Shown piece by piece: positions 1 through 6,486 of a DNA stretch of 8,700 bases (position 1 is the first letter of the stretch; each line of letters begins with the position of its first letter). A program made the translations under genes and the position numbers. This stretch comes from Bacteriovoracaceae bacterium UBA2428. Lineage in GTDB: Bacteria; Bdellovibrionota; UBA2428. Where the stretch lies: positions 1-8,700 of the forward strand of contig DDRA01000084.1 in NCBI GenBank assembly GCA_002343545.1, given 5' to 3'. The notes beneath the pieces are model-generated. The model had not been told where the DNA came from, made no database searches, and worked only from the letters and a program-made list of their open reading frames with translations.

Positions 1-139
1 AGTTCACGCCGGCGTCGTAGGCCGTTCCCATGAGACGCTCCGCGGAGTCCTCGCCGACCTGCTGGTGGAAGGTCACCCAGGATCCGAAGGAAAGGACGCT
101 GACGGGGAGGCCGCTTTGACCGAGTCGACGGTATTCCAT
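1..139 (-). CDS. Aldo/keto reductase, Kv-beta-like, N-terminal fragment
   Basis: The ATG is at 137-139 on the minus strand and the gene leaves the window at its left edge, so only about 46 residues are visible. They begin [19 protein letters not shown], then SWVTF, and end in AYDAGVN. This is the opening beta-hairpin and first barrel strand of NADPH-dependent aldo/keto reductases. The SWVTF segment after LSFG is typical of the potassium-channel beta-subunit-like (AKR6/YghZ-type) branch, whose bacterial members reduce aldehydes and ketones in the cytoplasm. The catalytic Asp/Tyr/Lys/His residues lie outside the window. The start is 32 nt after the stop of the enolase-like gene on the same strand, so the two are probably co-transcribed. 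No strong Shine-Dalgarno is seen. Family assignment is firm; the substrate is unknown. Confidence 0.88.
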   Translation of the reverse strand, partial: MEYRRLGQSGLPVSVLSFGSWVTFHQQVGEDSAERLMGTAYDAGVN

Positions 140-171
140 GCGACCCAAGCTAGCACCCGCCCCGCCGAGGG

Positions 172-1272
172 TCACGGTTCGACCCGCGCTTCGATGCTCC
201 CCGTCGAAAGCTCGCCGGGCTCGAGGCCCCATCCCGGCCCCATGTGCTCGAGGCGGGCCCAGGCGTCGGCTTCGAAGGAGAGCCGCGGCCCTCGCCGGTG
301 CCGCAGCCCCTCCGCGCTGCTTTCCTTGACGACGAGCAGATCGCGCGCCTGCGCGGCGACCGCGAAACCCGCGCGCGCGAGCAACGGCCCCTCGCCGAGC
401 CGCGACCCGATGACGAGCGGCCAACTCAAATCGCGGACCCGCTCGAGCACCTCGAGCGAGCGCAGGAGCCCGCCCATCTTGGCCACGCGCAGGTGCACGG
501 CGTAGCTCCCGTCGCTGCCCTCGAAAGCATCGAAGTCGGCCAGGCGCGCGAGACTTTCGTCGAGGACGAGAACCCGATCGAGTTCGACGCTCAAGCGCGA
601 AAGCTCGCGGGCGGGCCGGGCGTCGCCGGGCTCCTTGATCGCCCAGAAGTAATCCCGCAACGGAAGCAGGCGGCGAAGCGCCTCCTCGCCTCCCTCCCGC
701 CAAAGCGCGCCGGCGTCCACGCGCACGCGCGGTCGCAGCCCCCGGGGCGCGGCGAGGGCGTGTACGCGCCGCAGGCGCCGGAGGTCCGCCGAGGCGTCCC
801 CGGACAAGCGGAAACGAAAATCCTCGACGCCCCGTTCGAAGGACGTCCGCACGAGCGTCTCGAGGCTTTCGTCCTCTTCGTCGCCGAGGGACGTCGTGAA
901 CCGATAGTCTCCCCGCACGGAAGCGAGTCCGGTGAAGCGCTCGACCGAAAGCCGGGAGGCCCGCGCGAGGGCGTCGAGAAAGGCCATCTCGAGGGCGCAC
1001 CAAGCCATCGGATGCGCGTCGATGTCTTCGCGACGTTCCTGGACGAAGGCCTCGAGCTGGTAAAGCGAAGTGATGCCCGCCACCTGGGGCTGGAGGCCGA
1101 GCAACCAAGATTCGGCTTCCGCAAGGGTCTCCCCGCCCGACACGCTACGGGGGGTCCCCTCGCCGAAACCGATCTCGCCCGCGAGGGACAAGGTCACGAT
1201 CAAGCGATCCGAACGGAGCTTCGTTTCCGGTCCGGCGCCGTCGCGGCGGAGCGTAAAGGTGGCGCGGTTCAT
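172..1272 (-). CDS. Enolase-superfamily protein (MLE/OSBS/dipeptide-epimerase-like) with degenerate active site
   Basis: The protein has 366 residues, a normal length for the muconate-lactonizing/o-succinylbenzoate-synthase/dipeptide-epimerase group. The N-terminal capping domain covers about 1-115 (GEGTP near 38-41). The barrel follows, with VRVDAG at 183-188, LVLDES at 235-240, AKMGG at 264-268 and GSRLGEG at 289-295. Metal ligands Asp186 and Asp238 are in place. However, the usual KxK on barrel strand 2 reads RFR (153-155). The second metal ligand, normally Glu in an E-x-P motif, is Lys213 (IKEP, 212-215). The second catalytic lysine, five residues before the GG, is Arg262 (HLRVAKMGG). In known family members these residues abstract the alpha-proton and hold Mg2+, so this copy is either catalytically dead or does different chemistry. 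ATG start at 1270-1272; the gene precedes the aldo/keto reductase by 32 nt. I infer the alignment by eye; the fold is confident, the function is not. Confidence 0.85.
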   Translation of the reverse strand: MNRATFTLRRDGAGPETKLRSDRLIVTLSLAGEIGFGEGTPRSVSGGETLAEAESWLLGLQPQVAGITSLYQLEAFVQERREDIDAHPMAWCALEMAFLDALARASRLSVERFTGLASVRGDYRFTTSLGDEEDESLETLVRTSFERGVEDFRFRLSGDASADLRRLRRVHALAAPRGLRPRVRVDAGALWREGGEEALRRLLPLRDYFWAIKEPGDARPARELSRLSVELDRVLVLDESLARLADFDAFEGSDGSYAVHLRVAKMGGLLRSLEVLERVRDLSWPLVIGSRLGEGPLLARAGFAVAAQARDLLVVKESSAEGLRHRRGPRLSFEADAWARLEHMGPGWGLEPGELSTGSIEARVEP

Positions 1273-1559
1273 AGGGTCGCCCCGTCCACGAGAATCCGGG
1301 GCATCCTAGGCCGAAGAGTTCCTTGATTTCGAGCTAACCCATTGGAAACATTGTCTCCATGGGCCGCCCTCGGTCGAGCCATTCGGAATGTAAAGCGCAT
1401 GACACGCTCCTTTCGAACGGCATTATGCCGAAGCCCCGATTCCGCCCTCCACCGGCATCACTGACACTTCGGGCGAGATCCGTAGCCGAAGGGGATATTT
1501 TCGACGGCCCCCGCGGGAATCTGTCAAAAGCTCCGGGGCGGGTGTAAAAATCGAGCATA
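1273..1559. other. Divergent intergenic region
   Basis: These 287 nt separate the minus-strand enolase-like gene from the plus-strand permease and must hold the start signals for both. No convincing gene is present; the short open frames here have no recognisable protein features. I see a perfect 5+1+5 palindrome (cattcggaatg, 1380-1390), a perfect 6+1+6 palindrome (cggcattatgccg, 1418-1430) and a 6-bp inverted repeat cttcgg/ccgaag (1467-1472 with 1486-1491). A weak sigma70-like pair, ctgtca (1521-1526) and taaaaa (1545-1550) with 18-nt spacing, would start transcription almost at the permease GTG. No riboswitch is recognised. Confidence 0.6.
1418..1430. promoter_or_regulatory. 13-nt perfect palindrome, candidate operator
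   Basis: The sequence cggcat-t-atgccg is an exact inverted repeat with a single central base. It lies 130 nt before the permease start and 146 nt before the enolase-like start. Its AT-rich centre and GC-rich arms resemble a site for a dimeric regulator. There is no regulator gene in the window to pair it with, and a palindrome of this size can occur by chance. Confidence 0.25.
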
Positions 1560-3416
1560 GTGGCCTTCCAAGATTTGAAGCGCTTTATCCTCGGTGAGGC
1601 CCTCTCCAATTCCCAAGCCGAGCACGAAAGGCTTCCCAAGTGGAAAGCCCTTCCCGTCTTCTCGAGCGACGCCATGAGCTCGGTGGCCTACGCGACCGAA
1701 GAGATCCTCATCATCCTCGCGGCGCTTTCGGCGGCCGCGGCCGTGTGGAGTCTGCCCATCGCGCTGACGATCGCGGCGCTGCTCCTGATCGTCTCGCTTT
1801 CGTACCGCCAGACGATCTCCCTCTACCCGCACGGGGGCGGCGCCTACACCGTCGCGCGCGAGAACCTGGGCGAAACGCCGGGGCTGCTGGCGGGCGCCGC
1901 GCTCATGATCGACTACATCCTGACCGTGGCGGTCTCGATCTCGGCCGGCGTCGCGGCCATCACGTCGGCGCTCCCGGAGTGCGCGCCTTACGCCGTCGCG
2001 ATCGCGCTGGGGCTCATCCTGATCATGACGCTCTTGAACCTGCGCGGGGCGAGCGAGTCGGGACTCATCTTCTCGATCCCGACCTATTTCTTCATCGCCT
2101 CCATCTTGATCCTGCTCATCGTCGGATTCTACCGGACCTGGCTGGGCGACTTGCCGCCGAAGGCCGGCATCGTCCACGAGGCGTACCCGAAGATCGGCCT
2201 TTTTCTCGTGCTGCGGGCCTTCGCGAGCGGTTGCGCGGCGCTCACCGGCATCGAAGCCATCTCGAACGGCGTGCCCGCCTTCCGCGAACCGTCCGCGAAG
2301 AACGCCAAGACGACGCTCATGATCATGATCGCCGTGCTGGGCACTTTTTTCATGGGCGTGACCGCGCTCGCCCACCAGCACCTCATCCTGCCGAGCGCGG
2401 CGGGCGGGGGCCACGGGGGCGGCGAGACCGTGCTGTCGCAGCTTGCCCGCACGGTCTTCGGCGACAGCATGGCCTACTACGCGATCCAAACCGCGACGGC
2501 GCTCATCCTCGTGATGGCGGCCAACACCGCCTTCGCCGATTTCCCGCGCCTCGCCTCGATCCTCGGCAAGGATCGGTACATGCCGCGCCAGCTGTCGAAC
2601 ATCGGCGATCGACTCGTTTTCTCGAACGGGATCACGGTGCTGGGCATCGCGGCCGCGCTGCTCATTTACCTCTTCGACGCCGATACGCACGCGCTCATTC
2701 CGCTCTACTCGGTCGGCGTCTTCCTCTCTTTCACCCTCTCCCAAAGCGGCATGGTCGCGCATCACTTGCGGCACCGCGAACCGCACTGGGTGAAGGGGCT
2801 CCTGCTCAACCTGGCCGGCGCGATCGCGACGGCGCTCGTGCTTTGCGTCGTCGCCGTGACGAAGTTCACCGAGGGCGCCTACATCATCATCCTCGTCATC
2901 CCGGCCATGCTTCTGCTCTTCCGCGGCGTGAAGCGCCACTACGAAAGCGTGGGCCGCCAGCTCGCGCTGCCCAAGACCTGGACCCTCGACCACGTGACGC
3001 CTTCGATCGTCGTCGTGCCGATTTCGGGCTTCCACACGGGGGTGCTCAAGGCCCTCGAGTACGCGCGCGGGATCTCGAAGAACATCCACGTCTGCGTCGT
3101 CGACGTGGACGAGCGCGCGACGGCGAACGTGCGTCAGCAGTGGCGACAAAACCTGGGCGAGGAGAGCGCCTCGCCCCTGAAGCTCGTCGTGCTGGATGCG
3201 CCCTACCGTTCGGTCATCGATCCCGTCGTCGATTACCTGAACGAGCTCGAGCGCGGCAACCCGGGGCAGACGCTCACCGTCGTCATCCCCGAGTTCGTGA
3301 CCAAGCACTGGTGGCACGCCACGCTCCACAACCAGACGGCGTTCTTCCTCAAGACGCGACTACGCTACATCGAACGTCGCGTCGTCGTTTCGGTCAGCTA
3401 CCACTTGCGGGAGTAG
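1560..3416 (+). CDS. KimA-type APC-superfamily permease, probable K+/H+ symporter
   Basis: This 618-residue protein has about 12 hydrophobic segments (about 45-455) and a cytosolic C-terminal domain (about 475-618). The N-terminal signature SSDAMSSVAYATEEI (35-49), then YPHGGGAYTVARENLG (89-104), IDYILTVAVSISAG (117-130), LTGIEAISNGVPAFREP (228-244) and ANTAFADFPRLASILGKDR (321-339), are those of the KimA (YdaO) family of inner-membrane potassium importers. Asp37, Tyr44, Asp118 and Tyr119 sit where the family's ion-coordinating residues are reported. The C-terminal part (VVVPISGFHTGVLKALEYAR, 484-503; VIPEFV, 575-580; LHNQTA, 589-594) matches the regulatory domain seen in KimA. The start is GTG at 1560, chosen because an in-frame TAA lies at 1545-1547 and homologues begin at about this point; no clear Shine-Dalgarno precedes it. 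Other amino-acid permease functions are less likely but not excluded. The stop overlaps the convergent beta-helix gene. Confidence 0.88.
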   Translation: MAFQDLKRFILGEALSNSQAEHERLPKWKALPVFSSDAMSSVAYATEEILIILAALSAAAAVWSLPIALTIAALLLIVSLSYRQTISLYPHGGGAYTVARENLGETPGLLAGAALMIDYILTVAVSISAGVAAITSALPECAPYAVAIALGLILIMTLLNLRGASESGLIFSIPTYFFIASILILLIVGFYRTWLGDLPPKAGIVHEAYPKIGLFLVLRAFASGCAALTGIEAISNGVPAFREPSAKNAKTTLMIMIAVLGTFFMGVTALAHQHLILPSAAGGGHGGGETVLSQLARTVFGDSMAYYAIQTATALILVMAANTAFADFPRLASILGKDRYMPRQLSNIGDRLVFSNGITVLGIAAALLIYLFDADTHALIPLYSVGVFLSFTLSQSGMVAHHLRHREPHWVKGLLLNLAGAIATALVLCVVAVTKFTEGAYIIILVIPAMLLLFRGVKRHYESVGRQLALPKTWTLDHVTPSIVVVPISGFHTGVLKALEYARGISKNIHVCVVDVDERATANVRQQWRQNLGEESASPLKLVVLDAPYRSVIDPVVDYLNELERGNPGQTLTVVIPEFVTKHWWHATLHNQTAFFLKTRLRYIERRVVVSVSYHLRE

Positions 3417-4920
3417 TCGTGTGCGAGGGGAGCGGACGCTCCATTTCCTCGCCGATGAGCGCTTCGATGTCCGGCGGAACCTGGACCTGGAGCCGGCGCC
3501 GGAGTTCACCGAATTCCATCGTGGCCCAATCCCGCGGCAAACGGATGCGGAAGCCTTCGGACGGGGCGCCCTCGCCGATCGGTCGCGCGCGGCAGACGGT
3601 ATTGCGTTTTCCGATTTTGCGGATCGCCTCCGCGGCGGCGGGGCTCGCCGAGCCGCGGAATTCCGCCGACACCCCGGCGACCGGAGTCAGGAAGGAGTTG
3701 CCGCGCACGTCGACGCCCGCGGCCGCCCCCTCGCGCAAGAAGCACGCGCCCGGCGTCCCGTCGCAGGGCGGACGCGCGACGACGTTCCCCGTCATTTCGC
3801 TGTTCACGACGTCGCCGTAGGCCGTCAGGCCGGCGTAGCCGTTCTTGCGTCCGTCGGCCAAGCTCACGTTGTCGCGGACACGCACGCCGTCGACCGCTTC
3901 GCTGCCGTCGAAACTGCACAGCAGGACGCCCGCGCCGTCGTTGTCGAAGGTCAGGTTCCTTTCGACGACCGCGCGTTTCACGCTGCCGTCGACGTCGATC
4001 CCGCCGCCGTCCGACTTGGAGGCCGTTCGGTTCGCGAAGGAGACGTTGTCGTGGATCCACACGTCCTCGGCGTCCCAGGCCCAGATACCGATCGGCCCGC
4101 CGTTCGCTTCGTTGCGCTCGCCGTTGCGGAAGGCGACGTTGCCGGCGAGCTCCACGCGCGCGACGTTCGACACGACGATCCCGTGCCCGGAATGGTGGCG
4201 CTTGCCCGCCATGCCGAGGTTCGAGTGCGCGACGGAATCCCGGACGACGACGTCTTCGTGCCGGAAACTCGGCTTGGGCCAGTTGTCGCCCGCGACTTGC
4301 ACCCCGGCCCAGTCGTTGCCGTGGGCGGCGACCCGCTCCAACGAGACCCGACGTAGACCGGGCGACTCCCAGCCGTTGCGTACGAGGATGCCGTTGCCGA
4401 AGGCGGCGACCTTGGGGCCCGCCTCGCCGGCGCGGTCGCCGCGAAAACCGGAGGCCTCGACGTCCCGCACGAGAAGATTCTCGGGCCTCGAAGCGGGGTC
4501 CTCGTTCGAAAGCACGAGTCCGTTCGACGGCGGCAGGTTTTCGCCCACGCGGTCGTCGACGAGCTTGAGTCCTTCGACGACGACGTGGCTTGCCCCGCGG
4601 ATCTCGACCGTGCTGCCCCCCTCCTTCGGCACGCGGATAGAGGCCTTACGCCGCGAATCCGAGGCGAGGATCTTCACGGGCGCGGCGGGGGAACCCGGAT
4701 CGCCGGCGTCCAGGCGCAGGGGACCTTCGTGCATGCGTCCGCTCTCGAGCAGGATGACGTCGCCCGGCTTGAACTGCCTTCCGTTGAGGGACGCGAGCGA
4801 CGCCTCGACTTGGGAGCCGACGGGCGCGTTCTCCGGGCGTCCGACGTAGTAGGTCTTCGCGAACGACTCGCCTTCGCCCAGGGCGAGGGAAAGCAGCGCG
4901 AGCCCCGGAAGAAAACGCAT
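3394..4920 (-). CDS. Secreted right-handed parallel beta-helix protein
   Basis: The 508-residue protein starts with a short Sec-type signal peptide (Arg2, hydrophobic stretch about 4-14, probable cleavage after SFA near residue 21). It then has the typical beta-helix entry FKPGDVILLESGRMHEG (50-66). Rungs recur about every 20-35 residues: NGLVLSN (133-139), NGILVRN (176-182), GVQVAGDN (206-213), HGIVVSN (246-252), GIWAWD (278-283), GGIDVDG (306-312), GAGVLLC (329-335) and GLTAYGD (364-370). The intervening strands carry Asn/Asp-rich turns such as NVSFANR and NLTFDND. This is the architecture of NosD/pectate-lyase-like carbohydrate-binding or carbohydrate-cleaving proteins. I see no decisive catalytic motif, so the activity is open. 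Cys335, Cys386, Cys393 and Cys443 could form disulfides outside the cytoplasm. A charged C-terminal tail (about 445-508) follows the helix. AGGAAG (minus strand, about 4923-4928) is a good Shine-Dalgarno close to the ATG. The 3' end overlaps the permease gene by 23 nt. Confidence 0.85.
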   Translation of the reverse strand: MRFLPGLALLSLALGEGESFAKTYYVGRPENAPVGSQVEASLASLNGRQFKPGDVILLESGRMHEGPLRLDAGDPGSPAAPVKILASDSRRKASIRVPKEGGSTVEIRGASHVVVEGLKLVDDRVGENLPPSNGLVLSNEDPASRPENLLVRDVEASGFRGDRAGEAGPKVAAFGNGILVRNGWESPGLRRVSLERVAAHGNDWAGVQVAGDNWPKPSFRHEDVVVRDSVAHSNLGMAGKRHHSGHGIVVSNVARVELAGNVAFRNGERNEANGGPIGIWAWDAEDVWIHDNVSFANRTASKSDGGGIDVDGSVKRAVVERNLTFDNDGAGVLLCSFDGSEAVDGVRVRDNVSLADGRKNGYAGLTAYGDVVNSEMTGNVVARPPCDGTPGACFLREGAAAGVDVRGNSFLTPVAGVSAEFRGSASPAAAEAIRKIGKRNTVCRARPIGEGAPSEGFRIRLPRDWATMEFGELRRRLQVQVPPDIEALIGEEMERPLPSHTTTPASGS

Positions 4921-4922
4921 CT

Positions 4923-4928
4923 CTTCCT
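4923..4928 (-). promoter_or_regulatory. Ribosome binding site of the beta-helix gene
   Basis: On the minus strand the bases before the ATG (4918-4920) read ataggaagag. AGGAAG is one of the few clear Shine-Dalgarno sequences in the window, although its spacing to the ATG is short. It supports the chosen start, which also puts the signal peptide at the N-terminus. Confidence 0.55.
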
Positions 4929-4933
4929 ATCGG

Positions 4934-4959
4934 AAAAAGCCCCCGCTTTCTGAAGCGGG
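4934..4959 (-). terminator. Intrinsic terminator after msrC
   Basis: Read on the minus strand, a 7-bp stem CCCGCTT/AAGCGGG (4953-4959 with 4942-4948) closes a 4-nt loop. It is followed by GGGC and a run of five T (4934-4938). It begins 2 nt after the msrC stop codon and ends 13 nt before the ATG of the beta-helix gene. It therefore closes the operon and separates it from the next gene on the same strand. Confidence 0.8.
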
Positions 4960-4961
4960 TC

Positions 4962-5438
4962 TCAAGCGAAGAGGCCGCGCAGCCGCTCGAGCCCTTCGCG
5001 GTCGGCCTCGCCGAAATCGTCGAGGCGCTCGCTGTCGACGTCGAGGACGAAGACGACCTCGCCCGTCGGCGCGAAGAAAGGCACGACGATCTCCGAGCGC
5101 GACGCCGAGCTGCAGGCGATGTGGCCCGGAAACTTGTCGACGTCGGGCACGACGATCGTGCGGGCCTCGCTCCACGCCGCCCCGCACACGCCGCGGCCCC
5201 GCGCGATCCGCGAACAAGCGAGCGGCCCCTGGAAGGGACCGAGCACGAGCTCATCGCCCACGACGCGGTAAAAGCCCACCCACAGGAAAGCGAAGCTCTC
5301 TTTGAGCGCCGCCGCGACGTTCGCCATCTTCGCGACGAGATCCGGCTCGTCCGCGACGACCGCGCGGATCTGCGGCCAGAGCTCGGCGTAGGTCTCGGCG
5401 CGCGAGAGTCCCGCGCGAAGGCTCAGCGACTCGCTCAC
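4962..5438 (-). CDS. msrC: Free methionine-(R)-sulfoxide reductase (GAF-domain)
   Basis: A 158-residue single GAF domain that reduces free (not protein-bound) L-methionine-(R)-sulfoxide to methionine in the cytoplasm, normally recycled by thioredoxin. The family hallmark is complete: WVGFYR (53-58), LVLGPFQGPLAC (64-75), GRGVCG (81-86), VPDVDKFPGHIAC (97-109) and SASRSEIVVP (111-120). Cys75, Cys85 and Cys109 are the three conserved cysteines used for catalysis and disulfide resolution. Length is normal (E. coli YebR/MsrC is about 165 residues). The start is GTG (5436-5438), which overlaps the cysK stop in a GTGA tetranucleotide. There is no strong Shine-Dalgarno, so translation is probably coupled to cysK. 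It is the last gene of the operon; a terminator follows directly. Its place next to cysteine synthase suggests a sulfur amino-acid/oxidative-stress role. Confidence 0.95.
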   Translation of the reverse strand: MSESLSLRAGLSRAETYAELWPQIRAVVADEPDLVAKMANVAAALKESFAFLWVGFYRVVGDELVLGPFQGPLACSRIARGRGVCGAAWSEARTIVVPDVDKFPGHIACSSASRSEIVVPFFAPTGEVVFVLDVDSERLDDFGEADREGLERLRGLFA

Positions 5439-6439
5439 GTCGCGCCCAGCGGAATCGTCGCGAGGATCTTGTCGTCGACGGGCTGGGCCGTGAGCGATTG
5501 CGCTTTCTGGCGCTCCGCCTCGGCGAGCAGGGTCGAAAGGTAGCGTTCCGTGTAGCTCGGCAAGATCGCGACGATCGTCTTGCCCTTCATTTCGGGGCGA
5601 CGGGCGAGCTCGCGCGCGGCGAAGAGGGCCGCGCCCGTCGAGATACCGGCGGGGAGACCTTCCGTGCGGAGGACTTCCTTCGCCGTGGCGAGGGCCTGCT
5701 CGGAACTGACCGAGAGAACGCCGTCCACGACCGAGCGATCGAAGTTCTTCGGCACGAAGCCCGCGCCGATGCCTTGGATCTTATGCGGTGCGGGCTTGCC
5801 GCCCGCGAGCACGGGGGATTCCGTCGGCTCGACCGCCCAGACCTGAATCCCCGCCCGCCGCGCCTTGAAGACGCGGCCGCAGCCCGTGATCGTGCCGCCC
5901 GTGCCGACGCCCGCGACGAAGGCGTCGAAGTCGCCGCCCGTCTCGTTCCAGATCTCCTCGGCCGTCGTGCGCACGTGCACCTCGGGGTTCGAGGCGTTCT
6001 CGAACTGCGAAGGCTGGAAGGCCGATGCGTCGGCGCGCGCGATCTCGAGGGACTTGGCGATGGCCCCGCGCATGCCGAGCGGCCCCGGCGTCAGCACGAG
6101 CTCCGCGCCGAGGAGCAGCAGCAGCGTGCGCCGCTCGAGGCTCGCCGTCTCGGGCATCGTGAGCGTGAGGCGATAGCCCTTGGCCGCGCACACGAAAGCG
6201 AGCGCGATCCCCGTGTTGCCGCTCGTCGGCTCAACGACGTGGGCGCCGGGCTTGAGACGCCCCGCCCGTTCCGCGTCTTCGATCATCGCGAGGCCGATGC
6301 GGTCCTTGACCGAACCGAGGGGGTTGAAGAACTCGGCCTTGCCGAGGATCGTCGCGCCCGTGTCGCGCCCGAAGTGCTGAAAGCGAACGAGGGGAGTCTT
6401 GCCGATGAGACCGAGGATCGTCGGGATTTCCGTCTTCAT
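5435..6439 (-). CDS. cysK: Cysteine synthase A (O-acetylserine sulfhydrylase)
   Basis: The 334-residue PLP enzyme forms L-cysteine and acetate from O-acetyl-L-serine and sulfide, the last step of cysteine assembly. Visible features are IGKTPLVRF (12-20), the PLP lysine Lys45 in NPLGSVKDRIG (39-49), the substrate loop PTSGNTGIALA (71-81), MPETASLERR (95-104), the phosphate-binding GTGGT (179-183), KIQGIGAGFVP (220-230), GISTGAAL (265-272) and ERYLST (298-303). MPET-SLERR with the GMRGAI segment (122-127) favours CysK over cystathionine beta-synthase, and there is no C-terminal CBS domain. About 25 residues after LSTLLAEA form a tail (to 334) beyond the usual end. ATG start at 6437-6439. No Shine-Dalgarno lies at the normal distance; instead a 15-nt palindrome abuts the start. 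It lies 47 nt downstream of the AAR-like gene and overlaps msrC by 4 nt, so it is the middle gene of the operon. Confidence 0.94.
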   Translation of the reverse strand: MKTEIPTILGLIGKTPLVRFQHFGRDTGATILGKAEFFNPLGSVKDRIGLAMIEDAERAGRLKPGAHVVEPTSGNTGIALAFVCAAKGYRLTLTMPETASLERRTLLLLLGAELVLTPGPLGMRGAIAKSLEIARADASAFQPSQFENASNPEVHVRTTAEEIWNETGGDFDAFVAGVGTGGTITGCGRVFKARRAGIQVWAVEPTESPVLAGGKPAPHKIQGIGAGFVPKNFDRSVVDGVLSVSSEQALATAKEVLRTEGLPAGISTGAALFAARELARRPEMKGKTIVAILPSYTERYLSTLLAEAERQKAQSLTAQPVDDKILATIPLGAT

Positions 6440-6440
6440 G

Positions 6441-6455
6441 GCGCTAAATTAGCGC
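6441..6455. promoter_or_regulatory. 15-nt perfect palindrome at the cysK start
   Basis: The sequence gcgctaa-a-ttagcgc is an exact 7+1+7 inverted repeat. One base separates it from the cysK ATG, and it occupies the position where a Shine-Dalgarno would be expected. It could be an operator, or an RNA hairpin (about a 5-bp stem with a 5-nt loop) that controls access to the start codon. It is one of the few AT-containing stretches in an otherwise very GC-rich operon. The role is inferred from position only. Confidence 0.4.
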
Positions 6456-6486
6456 ATCCCGCGACGATCGCCCGCCCCAATCCGCG

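Noticed and set aside
244..1326. 360-codon plus-strand open frame opposite the enolase-like gene
   Set aside because: It shows no recognisable motifs, while the minus strand has the ordered barrel signatures of the enolase superfamily.
1329..1345. GAGCTAACCC before the KimA-like gene, recalling the 3' part of the c-di-AMP (ydaO) riboswitch that precedes kimA in Bacillus
   Set aside because: The other conserved blocks (the GGGGGACCC-type and GGGGTGAA-type segments) are not found in the right order, and the match is only about seven bases.
1..1560. Potassium link between the Kv-beta-like aldo/keto reductase and the KimA-type permease
   Set aside because: Bacterial members of this AKR branch are soluble aldehyde reductases, and the two genes are divergent and separated by the enolase-like gene; the shared word potassium is a naming coincidence.
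1334..1675. Possible 113-aa minus-strand gene in the intergenic region
   Set aside because: It runs antisense into the conserved permease N-terminus, has no family features and has no ribosome site that I can support.
1524..3329. 601-codon minus-strand open frame opposite the permease
   Set aside because: Its product is an Arg/Asp/His-rich low-complexity string, which is what a GC-rich gene gives when read antisense. The plus-strand frame has clear permease motifs and membrane segments.
1640..3820. 726-codon plus-strand open frame
   Set aside because: It is a frame-shifted reading of the permease continuing antisense into the beta-helix gene, and is Arg/Ala/His-rich with no domain.
6456..6486. 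Small inverted repeat gcga-cga-tcgc between the AAR-like gene and cysK as a terminator
   Set aside because: The stem is only 4 bp and there is no T-run, so the genes probably share one transcript.
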